Assembly (NCBI RefSeq): GCF_003054965.1
Contig: NZ_MIES01000033.1
Location: forward strand, 62,001-126,000
From: Saccharospirillum sp. MSK14-1
GTDB taxonomy: Bacteria > Pseudomonadota > Gammaproteobacteria > Pseudomonadales > Natronospirillaceae
DNA length: 64,000 bases
Direction of reading: 5' to 3'
In this document: positions 44,570 through 54,349 of the stretch, in pieces
Layout: each line of letters starts with the position of its first letter
Position numbering within the stretch: position 1 is the stretch's first letter
Made by a program: the position numbers and the translations under genes
The notes under the pieces: generated by a model
What the model was told of the DNA's origin: nothing
Seen by the model: only the letters and a program-made list of their open reading frames with translations
The model's database searches: none

Positions 44570-45190
44570 ATGGCTCGATCTACCCAATTACCCGCGGCGG
44601 AAGACATACTGCCAGGCCGTTCTGAGCCGCTGGACGTGGATTTTCACCACATGGTGCTGGACATCGATATGCGCGAAACGCCACCTGGGTGTGAAGAAAT
44701 ATTGCTGGCCATGGGCTGTTTCTGGGGAGCAGAGCGTCATTTTTGGCAGGTGCCGGGCGTGGTGAATACCGCTGTCGGCTACGCCGGCGGAGCCACGCCC
44801 AACCCTACCTATGATGAAGTGTGCACCGGTCGTACGGGCCACACGGAGATTGTTCGAGTGGTGTACGACCCGGCGGTTTTGTCGTTGGAGAAATTGCTGA
44901 AGTCGTTCTGGGAAGCGCACGATCCGACTCAGGGTATGCGCCAGGGCAACGACATTGGCACTCAATACCGCTCAGCGGTATACGGGGATGAAGCTCAATT
45001 AGCCGTGGCGCGAGAATCCTCGGCGGTGTTCCAAAGCGAGTTGGATCGACTGGAAAAAGGGCCGATCACGACTGAGTTGGCGCCAAAGCCGACGTTCTAC
45101 TTTGCCGAAACCTATCATCAGCAATATCTCTATAAGAACCCGCTGGGATATTGCGGCCTAAAAGGCACTGGCGCCGTCTGTCCACTTTAA
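44570..45190 (+). CDS. msrA: Peptide methionine sulfoxide reductase MsrA
   Basis: MsrA reduces the S-epimer of methionine sulfoxide in proteins. CAGGAG lies 7 bases before the ATG at 44570. The 206-residue protein is the long form, with an N-terminal extension ([16 protein letters not shown]), the catalytic [11 protein letters not shown] and [18 protein letters not shown]. The resolving cysteines lie in [15 protein letters not shown]. Its TAA stop shares the TTAA tetranucleotide with the stop of the convergent pyrF. Confidence 0.96.
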   Translation: MARSTQLPAAEDILPGRSEPLDVDFHHMVLDIDMRETPPGCEEILLAMGCFWGAERHFWQVPGVVNTAVGYAGGATPNPTYDEVCTGRTGHTEIVRVVYDPAVLSLEKLLKSFWEAHDPTQGMRQGNDIGTQYRSAVYGDEAQLAVARESSAVFQSELDRLEKGPITTELAPKPTFYFAETYHQQYLYKNPLGYCGLKGTGAVCPL

Positions 45191-46002
45191 GCGAAGGCCA
45201 GGCGCTGTATTTGATCGCGCAATACGGTGGCTTCGTGCCGAGCGGCGACGGCGAAATCGTCGCCGTTGCTGGCATAGATGACCGAACGCGATGCATTGAT
45301 CATCAGTCCACGGCCAGGCGAGGTTTGGCCGTGACGAACCGTCCCTTCAAGATCCCCACCTTGAGCACCAATGCCCGGCACCAGTAAAGGTAAGTCGGGC
45401 GCTGCAGCGCGGATGAGCGCCATCTCTTCTGGAGCAGTCGCCCCGACCACCAGACACAGATTGCCGTACTTATTCCAGACTTCCTGGGCTTCGCGCGCAA
45501 CATGGATATACAAGGGTTCGCCGTCGATCAACCGATCCTGAAAATCAGACGCGCTCGGGTTTGACGTTCGGCACAGGACAATCACGCCTTTATCTCGATG
45601 TTCGGCAAAGGGCATGACGGTGTCTGCACCCATATAAGGATTAACCGTTACCGCATCCGCGCCGTAATGCTCAAAGGCTTCGCGAGCGTACATGGCCGCG
45701 GTTGAGCCAATATCACCGCGCTTGGCGTCGAGAATGACCGGTATGCCGGGGTGCTGTTGCTTGATATAAGCGATGCTGGATTTCAGTTGGTCTTCGGCGG
45801 CTTCGGCGGCGTGGTGGGCAAATTGTGGTTTGAACGCGCACACCAGGTCGGCGGTGGCGTCAACGATGGCCCGGTTAAACCGGTCAATGGCATCGGGTTG
45901 GGATTGTAAGGTCGCCGGGAACCGATCTCGAAACGGATCAAGCCCAACGCACAGTTGAGTACCGGCCTGCCAGCGGGTTTGAAGTTGTTCAATAAACGTC
46001 AT
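45187..46002 (-). CDS. pyrF: Orotidine-5'-phosphate decarboxylase (group 2 type)
   Basis: PyrF decarboxylates OMP to UMP, the last step of de novo pyrimidine synthesis. The 271-residue protein shows the group 2 (mycobacterial/Myxococcus-like) pattern. It starts [12 protein letters not shown], has the catalytic tetrad in [15 protein letters not shown] instead of the DLKFHD of the enterobacterial type, and ends in [15 protein letters not shown] and NASRSVIYA. It is longer than the usual 230-245 residues of group 1. It follows argA by 15 bp and converges on msrA with a 4-bp overlap. Confidence 0.93.
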   Translation of the reverse strand: MTFIEQLQTRWQAGTQLCVGLDPFRDRFPATLQSQPDAIDRFNRAIVDATADLVCAFKPQFAHHAAEAAEDQLKSSIAYIKQQHPGIPVILDAKRGDIGSTAAMYAREAFEHYGADAVTVNPYMGADTVMPFAEHRDKGVIVLCRTSNPSASDFQDRLIDGEPLYIHVAREAQEVWNKYGNLCLVVGATAPEEMALIRAAAPDLPLLVPGIGAQGGDLEGTVRHGQTSPGRGLMINASRSVIYASNGDDFAVAARHEATVLRDQIQRLAFA

Positions 46003-46017
46003 GCGGTATCCGATTGC

Positions 46018-47286
46018 TTAAAGCGTTTTAAAAAAGACTTTTGAATTGCGCTGATAGTTGTACAGCTGCTGCCGACCCGGTGGCAGTTCCTCAACGCCAG
46101 CCGGTTCAAAGCCGCGTTCAGCAAACCAGTGAGCGGTTTGAGTGGTTAATACAAAAAGTCGTTCGATGCGGGACTGACGGGCGCGTTTTTCCAGTGCTGC
46201 CACCAAAGCATCGCCACGGCCGGATTGCCGGTAGTCTGGATGCACGGCAACACAGGCCAATTCTGCGACGGCCGGGTCGGTATCGGCCATGGGGTAGAGC
46301 GCTGCGCAACCGACGATCATGCCGTCGCGTTCGTTGACGTAAAAATGGTCAATCTCGTTTTCCAGCTTCTCACGGTCGCGGCGCACGAGAATGCCGCGTT
46401 CTTCAAGTGGCTGTAATAAGGCCAGAATGCCATTGATATCGTCGGTACGGGCGGCGCGGAAAGTGTCGTAGCGATCGCGCGCGATTAAGGTGCCGACCCC
46501 ATCGCGGGTAAATAATTCGGCAAGCAGAGCGCCGTCTTGCTGTCCATCAATGACATGGCAACGCCCAATGCCCGCATCACTGGCAGCCAGGGCCGCTTCT
46601 AATTCGCGGCTGCCTGCCTGATGGCGATCTGCTCGGCTCAGGCATTGGCTCAGCTCAAAGGCCGTTAATTCTTTCTGTTGATCCGTCAGCGCTAAGGGGT
46701 CGTCGCCAATAATCACGAGCTTATCGGCGTCCAGGCGGCGCGCCGTTTCGACCAGCAGATGATCTGGCGCCAGGTAAAAGACTTCGCCAGTGACCGAATA
46801 ACCCAGCGGAGGCAACAGCACAATGTGGCCCTGATCCAGGTGGGCGCGAATGGCTTGGTGGTCGACACGCCGCACGCGGCCTTGCGCTTGTAAATCGCAG
46901 CCATCGACAACACCCGCAGGGCGGGCGGTTACAAAATTGCCGCCGATCACCCGAATGCGGGCGCCGTGCATGGGTGAGTTAGATAAGCCCTGAGTGAAGT
47001 GTGCTTCCAGCCGAGAGCGCCAGTGGCCAATGCGCGCCAGGATGTCGTCCATGGTCGCTGTATCAATCTGCGCTTCGCTGTCGAGCCGTACACCGGTAGC
47101 GTCTTCTGCATCGAAACCAATGACCAGTTTTAATCCCAGGCTGTTGAGCAATGCCAAGTCTGGGACCAGTGATTGAATCGCTGTTGAGTCCAACACCTTG
47201 CCGCGCAGCCAGATGACCGCAGTTTTACCGCGATAGGCATGTATGTAGGGCGCGCTGTTGCGGAAGAGTCGAACGAAATCGGTCAA
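46018..47286 (-). CDS. argA: N-acetylglutamate synthase ArgA
   Basis: ArgA makes N-acetylglutamate from acetyl-CoA and glutamate, the committed step of arginine synthesis. The 422-residue protein has an N-terminal amino-acid-kinase-like domain that binds arginine (FRNSAPYIHAYRGKTAVIWLRG, LPPLGYSVTGEVFYL). A C-terminal GNAT domain follows (VAELACVAVHPDYRQSGRGDALV, AHWFAERGF). Length and two-domain order match the classical gammaproteobacterial form. It is upstream of pyrF on the same strand. Confidence 0.95.
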   Translation of the reverse strand: MTDFVRLFRNSAPYIHAYRGKTAVIWLRGKVLDSTAIQSLVPDLALLNSLGLKLVIGFDAEDATGVRLDSEAQIDTATMDDILARIGHWRSRLEAHFTQGLSNSPMHGARIRVIGGNFVTARPAGVVDGCDLQAQGRVRRVDHQAIRAHLDQGHIVLLPPLGYSVTGEVFYLAPDHLLVETARRLDADKLVIIGDDPLALTDQQKELTAFELSQCLSRADRHQAGSRELEAALAASDAGIGRCHVIDGQQDGALLAELFTRDGVGTLIARDRYDTFRAARTDDINGILALLQPLEERGILVRRDREKLENEIDHFYVNERDGMIVGCAALYPMADTDPAVAELACVAVHPDYRQSGRGDALVAALEKRARQSRIERLFVLTTQTAHWFAERGFEPAGVEELPPGRQQLYNYQRNSKVFFKTL

Positions 47287-47352
47287 GGGAAGGGGCCTCC
47301 TGTGTGAAGGCCCATGATAACGAATTCGGTGGAGACTAGGGAGACGCTAAAG

Positions 47353-48000
47353 CTAACGTTGTTGGAAGAATTCGCGTGAACCAAAGACCACCATCGTTTT
47401 ACCTTTCACGCTGACCAGGCCTTGTTCTTCAAGGCTCTTCAAAACCCGACCAACCATTTCGCGCGAACAGCCGACGATGCGGCCAATTTCCTGGCGGGTG
47501 ATTTTAATCTGCATGCCTTCTGGGTGAGTCATCGCGTCGGGCTGATGGCACAAGTCGAGGAGCGTGCGGGCAACCCGGCCGGTTACGTCCAAGAACGCCA
47601 GGTCACCGACTTTACGGGTGGTGGCGCGAAGGCGGCTGGCCATCTGCTCACCGATAAAGTACAGAATGCGGGCGTCATCGTGGGTGATCTCGCGGAACTT
47701 GTTATAGGAGATCTCCGCCACTTCACACTCGGTTTTGGTTTTAACCCAGGCGGAGCGTGTTTCCAGAGAATCAAACAATCCCAATTCACCGAAAAAATCA
47801 CCGGTGTTGAGGTAGGACATGATCATCTCACGACCATCGTCGTCTTCAATGATGACGGAAACGGTGCCTTTGATGATGTAAAAAAGCGAGTCGCTCTTGT
47901 CGCCAGCATAAATCAAGGTGGTCTTGGACGGATAACGTCGGCGATGACATTGCGACAGGAAATAATCGAGATGAGGATGTTCGAGTGGCTGTTTGACCAT
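47353..48000 (-). CDS. crp: CRP/Vfr-family cAMP-responsive regulator
   Basis: This global regulator binds DNA when complexed with cAMP. The 215-residue protein resembles Vfr and CRP. The cyclic nucleotide-binding domain shows [19 protein letters not shown] and [12 protein letters not shown]; the Arg-Ser in TRSAWV contacts the cAMP phosphate and ribose region. The dimerisation helix is followed by the [25 protein letters not shown], which matches the CRP recognition helix. It is divergent from yhfA, as crp is in E. coli. Confidence 0.93.
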   Translation of the reverse strand: MVKQPLEHPHLDYFLSQCHRRRYPSKTTLIYAGDKSDSLFYIIKGTVSVIIEDDDGREMIMSYLNTGDFFGELGLFDSLETRSAWVKTKTECEVAEISYNKFREITHDDARILYFIGEQMASRLRATTRKVGDLAFLDVTGRVARTLLDLCHQPDAMTHPEGMQIKITRQEIGRIVGCSREMVGRVLKSLEEQGLVSVKGKTMVVFGSREFFQQR

Positions 48001-48273
48001 AGTGCGAGTCGTTCCTGTGTTCGTATGGCCCGGGCGACCGCATGCTGACCGGGGCCTGGTGTCCCTAAAGTGGCCCTGTTGCTCGCGCAGAGTCAGGCCA
48101 GTCCAGGCTGAATAAATGATGGTATAAAAAACATAATGTCAAGGCATTATGGGCGATGGGCCTTTTATTGGCTATGGCTTGAACGAATTTGTCTCAAGAC
48201 CATCCTGTCTGGGCCGACCGCTGTGGTAATCTTCGCCGACACGAGGTGTCGTTAACAGTGAGGAAAGTGAAAA
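48001..48273. promoter_or_regulatory. Divergent control region crp-yhfA
   Basis: This 273-bp region holds an inverted repeat, CATAATG (48132-48138) and CATTATG (48145-48151), separated by 6 bp. A minus-strand TTGACA (48142-48137) falls inside it and could be the -35 of crp, although no strong -10 sits at 16-18 bp. I saw no TGTGA-N6-TCACA CRP site. Confidence 0.35.
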
Positions 48274-48693
48274 TTGAAGGCAAACATTCAATGGGCCGGT
48301 GAGAAGGCCTTCGAATATATCTCAGACAGTGGGCATCGTGGCTATATGGATGGCGCCGCTAAAGACGGCGGTGACAGTCGAGGCCCGAGCCCAATGGAAA
48401 TGGTGTTGTGCGGTCTGGGTGGTTGCACCAGCTATGACGTGGTTAATATTCTGCGTAAGGGCCGTCAGGACGTGGTGGATTGTCAGGCGAAGCTGGAAGC
48501 CGAACGGGCCGATACCGTTCCTGCTGTTTTTACACGCATTCATGTTCATTTCATCGTCAGCGGTCATGATCTCAAAGTCAGTCAGGTTGAACGGGCGGTG
48601 AAATTATCGGCTGAAAAATATTGCTCGGCGTCGATGATGTTGGAAAAAGGAGGCGTTGAGATCACCCACAGTTTTGAGGTAGTAGAACTTTGA
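48274..48693 (+). CDS. yhfA: OsmC family protein YhfA
   Basis: This small OsmC/Ohr-fold protein is conserved next to crp. The only sensible start is a TTG at 48274, with AGGA 9 bases upstream, giving 139 residues. Sequence blocks are GYMDGAAKDGGDSRGPSPMEM, VLCGLGGCTSYDVVNIL with the conserved cysteine, and KYCSASMML with the second cysteine. The pair of cysteines suggests thiol chemistry (peroxide reduction) but YhfA function is not established. It is followed by speD. Confidence 0.92.
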   Translation: MKANIQWAGEKAFEYISDSGHRGYMDGAAKDGGDSRGPSPMEMVLCGLGGCTSYDVVNILRKGRQDVVDCQAKLEAERADTVPAVFTRIHVHFIVSGHDLKVSQVERAVKLSAEKYCSASMMLEKGGVEITHSFEVVEL

Positions 48694-48762
48694 TGCATTG
48701 TTTTAAGTCAGCCAGAACTGATCGTTGTGTGTTCAGCTTACTGTTCATCGGGGGTTTTCTGG

Positions 48763-49572
48763 ATGACTGACGAACTGCGTTTGCACGGCTTTAATAATCT
48801 GACCAAGTCGTTGAGTTTTAATATTTACGACATTAACTACGCCAAGACCGAACAGCATCAGGACGAATACATTGCCTATATTGATGAGGTCTACAACGCT
48901 GATCGCCTGACTGATATTTTGACTCAGGTGACTGACATCATCGGCGCGAATGTCCTCAATGTTGCGCGTCAGGATTACGAACCACACGGTGCCAGTGTCA
49001 CCATTTTAATTTCCGAATACCCGGTCGGCGGCAATGAAGATTACGCCGAGGCGTCACCTGGCCCAATGCCGGATGCCGTCGTTGGGCATCTCGATAAAAG
49101 CCACATTACCGTTCATACCTACCCGGAAAGTCATCCGGATAATGGCATCTCCACCTTCAGAGCCGACATCGATGTCAGTACCTGCGGTGTGATTTCGCCA
49201 CTCAAAGCGCTGAATTTCCTGATTCACTCGTTTGACAGCGACATTGTCACGATGGATTACCGAGTGCGCGGTTTTACCCGGGATGTGGATGGCCGCAAGC
49301 ACTACATTGATCACGAAATAAACTCTATCCAGAATTATTTGGCGCAGGACACTAAAGCTGCGTATGAAATGATCGATGTAAACATCTATCAGGAGAATAT
49401 TTTCCATACCAAAATGCTGCTGAAAGACTTCAAACTCGATAATTATTTGTTTGGCAGCGGTGTGGAAGAGTTCCCGGAAGCCGAACAAAAACAGATTATG
49501 CAAGCGCTCTGGCGGGAGATGCAGGAGATCTTTTACTCGCGCAATATGAGTAACGGTCCGGGCCCGGCCTAA
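48763..49572 (+). CDS. speD: S-adenosylmethionine decarboxylase proenzyme (E. coli type)
   Basis: SpeD decarboxylates SAM for spermidine synthesis and self-cleaves to make a pyruvoyl cofactor. I chose the ATG at 48763 ([17 protein letters not shown]), with GGGGG upstream, giving 269 residues. The cleavage site is Lys-Ser in [19 protein letters not shown]. The catalytic cysteine follows in [17 protein letters not shown]. speE is not adjacent, so the spermidine synthase gene must lie elsewhere. Confidence 0.96.
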   Translation: MTDELRLHGFNNLTKSLSFNIYDINYAKTEQHQDEYIAYIDEVYNADRLTDILTQVTDIIGANVLNVARQDYEPHGASVTILISEYPVGGNEDYAEASPGPMPDAVVGHLDKSHITVHTYPESHPDNGISTFRADIDVSTCGVISPLKALNFLIHSFDSDIVTMDYRVRGFTRDVDGRKHYIDHEINSIQNYLAQDTKAAYEMIDVNIYQENIFHTKMLLKDFKLDNYLFGSGVEEFPEAEQKQIMQALWREMQEIFYSRNMSNGPGPA

Positions 49573-49747
49573 GTAAAGACTGACAAAACACTGACAAAGC
49601 AAGTAAAGTGTGATCTGAATCGCCAAACCGTGGTAGACCGGCCAGGCAAGGTAGGTAAACTGAGCAGGTGACCTTCGGCGGTGCAATGGAAGACCGCCAG
49701 TGGGCAACAACATAATAACGATAAGCCATTGTGGAGCGAACCGTCCT

Positions 49748-51220
49748 ATGGGCCAGGAAATTGAACTGAAATTAAGCATCCAGACGGATGCGACGGCAGC
49801 GTTTAAAGCCCATCCCCTCTTGGCCGGGTTGGACAGCCGTTCGCAGTATCTGGAAAACCGCTATTTTGATACTGAGGATCAGCGTTTAACCGCTGCAGGT
49901 GCTGCCTTACGGATGCGTAAGTCGGCAGACCGCTGGGTTCAAACCCTCAAGACTCGAGGCTCCAACGTGGGCGGTCTGCATCAACGCGATGAATGGGAAG
50001 TTGAACGCGCTGATGGATCTCTGGATTTATCGTCACTGCCGGCGGACCAGTTGCCTGCTAATGTGACTGAGGCAGATTTAAAACCCTTATTTGCGACCCA
50101 CTTTCATCGTCACCGTTGGTTGGTTTCTCACCAGAATGCCGACATCGAAGTCGTGCTGGATGAAGGCAAAATTCTGACTGAAACCCAGCAACAAGCCATC
50201 AGCGAAGTTGAGCTTGAACTGAAAAGCGGTGAGCTGCCAGCACTGTTGGATTTGGCCCTGAAATTCACTGAAAGTGTGCCCTTGGTACCCTCCGATTTGT
50301 CCAAGGCAGAACGTGGGTATCGGTTGCTCGACGGCAACGCCAGCTTAAACATTCCTTTACCGGCCATCGTTGCGCAGCAGAGTATGGAAAGTGCTTTTTG
50401 TGCCTTGATGGGTTATGAACTTGAGCGTTTGCAATCACACTGGGATCTGTTCTGGATCAGTCAGCAATGGCGCCATCTTCAGGCACTGTTGGTGACCTTG
50501 GGCAATATTCAAACCGAGATGGAATGGTTTGAAGATATTTTGCCCACGGAGCACAGCCAGCGGTTTACCGCCTGGGTCATTTGGCTGGAAGAAGCCATTC
50601 GTCCGCTGGTGTCTTGGTGGCCAGCCTGTTTTGCGCTCAGCCGCGATGCGCGCAGCGAACCCGAAAACATTGCTGTCAGCTTGCAGCAGGCTAAAGCGAT
50701 TCGAGCTTTGAACGGCATAGAGGCGCTGGCTCGCAATCCCCGTTTTGGTCATACGCTGATGTCGATGACCAGCTGGTTGCATACGCGTGCCTGGCGATCA
50801 GAACAGGAAGCGCACCATCGCAGCGCCAGTGAAGAAGCCATCAGCGATGGTCTGGATCGTTCATTGTCGTCAGCGTGGCAGGCTTTTAACCCGGAGCAAT
50901 TTGCCGGCAGTGCCAGTCACGCGCTGACGCAATACCCGGCAGTGCATCGCTTGCTGATGCTGTGTCAGTATTTCAATTCGCTCTACGGCGAGCAGCTGAA
51001 TCACTATCAGGAAGAGTTGCAGGCGCTGGAAGATAACTTGTCTAAGTTGTCTGCCATTGATGTGGTCAGTCGACTGCGGGAATGGTTGGATGAGTTGCCA
51101 ATGGAGCAGCAGGCGTCGGTCTATTCCTGGACACGTTCCAAACCGGTATTGCTGCGTGATATCAAGCAAATGGCTGGTCGTTTGTTCGATTCGCGCGAAG
51201 TGGCCGCTGCCCGCCTTTGA
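49748..51220 (+). CDS. CYTH-domain inorganic triphosphatase (YgiF-like)
   Basis: The ATG at 49748 starts the CYTH signature EIELKLSI. The 490-residue protein has an N-terminal CYTH tunnel domain, about 1-200, with acidic and basic pairs in YLENRYFDTEDQRL, ALRMRKSADRWVQTLK, HQRDEWEVE, VVLDEGKI and EVELELKSG. A long helical C-terminal domain, about 220-490, looks like a divergent CHAD domain. CYTH-CHAD proteins such as YgiF hydrolyse inorganic triphosphate. No partner gene is evident. Confidence 0.87.
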   Translation: MGQEIELKLSIQTDATAAFKAHPLLAGLDSRSQYLENRYFDTEDQRLTAAGAALRMRKSADRWVQTLKTRGSNVGGLHQRDEWEVERADGSLDLSSLPADQLPANVTEADLKPLFATHFHRHRWLVSHQNADIEVVLDEGKILTETQQQAISEVELELKSGELPALLDLALKFTESVPLVPSDLSKAERGYRLLDGNASLNIPLPAIVAQQSMESAFCALMGYELERLQSHWDLFWISQQWRHLQALLVTLGNIQTEMEWFEDILPTEHSQRFTAWVIWLEEAIRPLVSWWPACFALSRDARSEPENIAVSLQQAKAIRALNGIEALARNPRFGHTLMSMTSWLHTRAWRSEQEAHHRSASEEAISDGLDRSLSSAWQAFNPEQFAGSASHALTQYPAVHRLLMLCQYFNSLYGEQLNHYQEELQALEDNLSKLSAIDVVSRLREWLDELPMEQQASVYSWTRSKPVLLRDIKQMAGRLFDSREVAAARL

Positions 51221-51226
51221 TTGCAC

Positions 51227-51258
51227 ATGGGAGACGGCTAAGCATTAGCGTCTCCCAT
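51227..51258. terminator. Hairpin between convergent ygiF-like gene and coq7
   Basis: ATGGGAGACG (51227-51236) and CGTCTCCCAT (51249-51258) form a perfect 10-bp stem. No long T-tract follows on either strand, so it is an imperfect terminator or processing signal for the converging transcripts. Confidence 0.45.
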
Positions 51259-51277
51259 CTCCCCGTTATTTTCCTCG

Positions 51278-51919
51278 TTACAACCGATAAACGCTGCGCG
51301 TCATAACTTTAGAGATCGTGGTCATCAACTGCTTAACGGGCTCTGGGAATACTTGCCCGCCCGCAGCAATGGCGTTGTGAGAATGGCGTTCTTCATCTTC
51401 AAGCATCTGCTGCAAAATGGCACGGCTGCGTGGGTCGCGTTCACCGATTTGCTCAATGTGGTCGCGCAGGTGGCCACTGACCTGATCTTCGGTTGCTGCC
51501 ACAAAACCCAGTGACCAGCGGTCACCGGCAACACCGGCCCCGGCACCCAGTGCGAATGACAGCGCATAGAACAGCGGATTTAACAGACTGGTGCGTCCAC
51601 CCAGCTCATTGACCCGTTGTTCACACCAAGCCAAATGATCCAGTTCTTCGTCGGCGGCCTGCTGCATCGATTCGCGTACTTGAGGCAGGCGCGCGGTGGT
51701 GGCTTGGCCTTGATAGAGTGCCTGAGCACAGACTTCACCGGTGTGGTTGATGCGCATCAGCCCCGCAAAGTGTCGTCGATCGTCATCATTTAAGTCTGGC
51801 GCTTCATAGGGTCGGCCGGGTGACGGGTTGGCCGCACCAACAGCGCCGGGCGTTAACGTTTTCAGAGCGTTGTCGAGTTTGTCGAACAGGCGATCAGAAA
51901 AAGAGAGACTTCTTGACAT
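51278..51919 (-). CDS. coq7: 2-polyprenyl-3-methyl-6-methoxy-1,4-benzoquinone monooxygenase Coq7
   Basis: Coq7 is the di-iron hydroxylase that installs the last ring hydroxyl in ubiquinone synthesis, the non-flavin alternative to UbiF. The 213-residue protein has the carboxylate-bridged di-iron ligands in [52 protein letters not shown] and [16 protein letters not shown]. The start overlaps the upstream hybrid kinase by 26 bp, an unusual pairing. It converges with the CYTH gene. Confidence 0.95.
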   Translation of the reverse strand: MSRSLSFSDRLFDKLDNALKTLTPGAVGAANPSPGRPYEAPDLNDDDRRHFAGLMRINHTGEVCAQALYQGQATTARLPQVRESMQQAADEELDHLAWCEQRVNELGGRTSLLNPLFYALSFALGAGAGVAGDRWSLGFVAATEDQVSGHLRDHIEQIGERDPRSRAILQQMLEDEERHSHNAIAAGGQVFPEPVKQLMTTISKVMTRSVYRL

Positions 51920-54263
51920 GGTGGTGCTCCCGATTGTGCAGGATGTCTGGCATGGCTTGCATCAGCGTTTGCTTCAGTGCGCGACCGGATACCGGCTTGG
52001 TTAATAGATATTGAATGTTAAGGCGGCTCTCATCGAGGTCGGCCTGGCCGACGTCGACCCCGGTGAGCATGATGATCAGGATGTCGCGGTTGAGTGCCTC
52101 ATCACCACGAATGCGTTCGGCAAGCTCAGTGCCGGTCATGGACGGCATGTTCTGGTCGAGTACCAGGACATCCACCGGCGTTCCCTTGTGAAATTCGTTA
52201 TGCAGATTGGCCAGTGCGGATTGGCCATTGCTGACGCTGAAGACTTCCATTCCCCAGCTTTTGCCCAGGTGCTCAATCACTTTGCGGCAGGTCAGGTTGT
52301 CGTCCACGACCATCAGGCGAACGTCGGCCAGATCGCCGGGTGTTTGGGCGTTGGCTTCGTCACTGTCGGCCACTTCCGGTAGTGGCAGATCGACCCAGAA
52401 TGTAGAGCCGATACGCAGTTCACTGGAGTACGACAGCTGGCCGTTAAGCAAACCAACCAGCACGCGAGTAATCGGCAGGCCCAGATAAACTTCGCGTGGC
52501 GATAACACATTATTTTCTGGCGGCGTGGGGAAATCGAACAAGCTGTCTTTGAGGTCTTTAGGCAGGCCAGGGCCGGTATCCGTCACACTGAAACGAATCC
52601 GGTGGCCATTCCAGGGTTTTACCTGCACCAGCACCTCGCCGGTTTCGGTATAGGCCAAAGCATTATCGAGTAAATTCGACAAAATCTGAGTGATGATCTG
52701 CGCATTGCCTCGATAACGACTGGGTAATTCCGGCGCGACATCCATCACCAGTTCCAGTTGTTTGGCGTGCGCCAGACGGGAATAAGGTTGAATGGCGTCT
52801 TCCAGCAGATCGTAGAGGTCAAATTCGTCCTGATTGTCCGGCAGGCGGTTGAGTCCAATGCGCACCAGATTCTGCAATTGGTCCGCTTGTCGCAACAGTG
52901 AAAAACCGGCTGCCTGCACGGTGTTAACGTACTCTTGCTGGTGTGCGGAAAGGCTGGTGTCCTGCAGCAACTCCGACATACCCAGAACACCGTTGATGGG
53001 GCCGCGCATTTCATGATTGAGCTTGCGCATCAATGGCCAGTGTAACAAGGGTAAATTCAGTCCGGTTGCGACCAGGCTGGCATCGCGGTACCGGGCCCGA
53101 TGGTAGGCGGCGCGCAACACAATCCAGACCGCAACGACAGCGGTTAAATGCAGCAGCATGGCATTGGTGGAGACGCTTAATAGCAAGCCTGCACTGGAGC
53201 CAACAACCAGTAGGAATACCAGGCTGGCAAAGGCGATGGCGGCCAAGGTCCAGTGCTCATGGCGTAAATTGGACTGTCGATAGCGCAACCAGCTTAAGGC
53301 AATGCCGATCAGTGCCAGCGGCGCTAATGTCAGCAAGAAAACGCCCAGGCCGTGTGCGATCGGCAGTAAAGCCAGGGCGGCTATGAGTACCAGAGAGCGC
53401 AGTGCCCAACGCAAAAATTCTCTTAGCCAGTGTGAGGAATGATCGCGCCGGACCTGAGCGACCAGACCGGTTAACCCCAATAACGCGAGCACGCCCCCGG
53501 TGTTGCGTGCATGAATATCAATAAATCCCAGGTTGGGTAGCAGTGGTGCCGCCAGCCCGTTCCAGCCAGCCGACATCAAAATAAGTCCGAAACTGAACAG
53601 GCTGGCCCAGGCCAGAGCCGGATGGGGATAGCGTACTAAAGCGCCAAGCGCGAACCCCAGGCCGAGTAATTGCAGCGCCAGCATGGCGGCGTGTAGGCCG
53701 AGATTAATCCCCAGTGTGGCTTGCAGACTGGCTCGATCCATCAGCCAGACTTGTGTATTGAGCGGATCTTCTGATGCCAGGCGCAAATAGAGAGTATGGG
53801 TGCCCGCAGGCAACATCATCGGTAATGCGTAGGTGCCCAATGGCTCCGGCCGATCGGCCAATGCGATGGACGCACCGGAACGGAGTGTTTGGTATTGGCC
53901 ATCAAGGCCGGGGTAATAAAGTTCGATCAAATGATTGGCGTGACTGTCGATCAGAAAATTGATCGGACGTGGGTGACCATCCGGGTTGGTGAGGCTCAGA
54001 CGCAACCAGTGCCCGCCATCGAAGACGCCGTTGCGCAAAATGGATTGATGCACCGGGGTAAACCGATTGGCGGTTTCCGGGTCGGTTAAGTCGTCGAGTT
54101 GCAGTTCACCACTGGGATCGTCCAGATAATCAGCGTTGTTTAACACGCTTAACCGGTAGCGTTCCTGATTCAGCAAGACCGGGTCGGCCAGAACGACGCC
54201 AGCCGTTAACAGCAACCCGACGGTGGCCAATAAACGGCGTATGGGCAGGACGTTTCGGCGCAT
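51894..54263 (-). CDS. Hybrid sensor histidine kinase with 7TMR-DISM sensor
   Basis: This membrane sensor kinase has its own receiver domain. The ATG at 54263 gives 789 residues. Order: signal peptide, a 7TMR-DISM extracellular jellyroll domain ([20 protein letters not shown] to [13 protein letters not shown], about 30-170), seven transmembrane helices (about 185-385), then HisKA with the phospho-acceptor His in [20 protein letters not shown] (about residue 417). HATPase_c follows ([25 protein letters not shown]), then a receiver with its Asp in [13 protein letters not shown]. The receiver tail carries a KP motif. It overlaps coq7 by 26 bp. Its partner regulator and ligand are unknown. Confidence 0.92.
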   Translation of the reverse strand: MRRNVLPIRRLLATVGLLLTAGVVLADPVLLNQERYRLSVLNNADYLDDPSGELQLDDLTDPETANRFTPVHQSILRNGVFDGGHWLRLSLTNPDGHPRPINFLIDSHANHLIELYYPGLDGQYQTLRSGASIALADRPEPLGTYALPMMLPAGTHTLYLRLASEDPLNTQVWLMDRASLQATLGINLGLHAAMLALQLLGLGFALGALVRYPHPALAWASLFSFGLILMSAGWNGLAAPLLPNLGFIDIHARNTGGVLALLGLTGLVAQVRRDHSSHWLREFLRWALRSLVLIAALALLPIAHGLGVFLLTLAPLALIGIALSWLRYRQSNLRHEHWTLAAIAFASLVFLLVVGSSAGLLLSVSTNAMLLHLTAVVAVWIVLRAAYHRARYRDASLVATGLNLPLLHWPLMRKLNHEMRGPINGVLGMSELLQDTSLSAHQQEYVNTVQAAGFSLLRQADQLQNLVRIGLNRLPDNQDEFDLYDLLEDAIQPYSRLAHAKQLELVMDVAPELPSRYRGNAQIITQILSNLLDNALAYTETGEVLVQVKPWNGHRIRFSVTDTGPGLPKDLKDSLFDFPTPPENNVLSPREVYLGLPITRVLVGLLNGQLSYSSELRIGSTFWVDLPLPEVADSDEANAQTPGDLADVRLMVVDDNLTCRKVIEHLGKSWGMEVFSVSNGQSALANLHNEFHKGTPVDVLVLDQNMPSMTGTELAERIRGDEALNRDILIIMLTGVDVGQADLDESRLNIQYLLTKPVSGRALKQTLMQAMPDILHNREHHHVKKSLFF

Positions 54264-54349
54264 GACACTCTCACTTAAACAACGTTCAGTGAGTATAGCG
54301 TCCTCAGCCGGCGGTCCCAACTGAGGACTGGCGTTGCCCTTGAGCCAGG

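Noticed and set aside
48132..48151. CRP binding site in the crp-yhfA region
   Set aside because: The dyad CATAATG-N6-CATTATG lacks the TGTGA/TCACA core.
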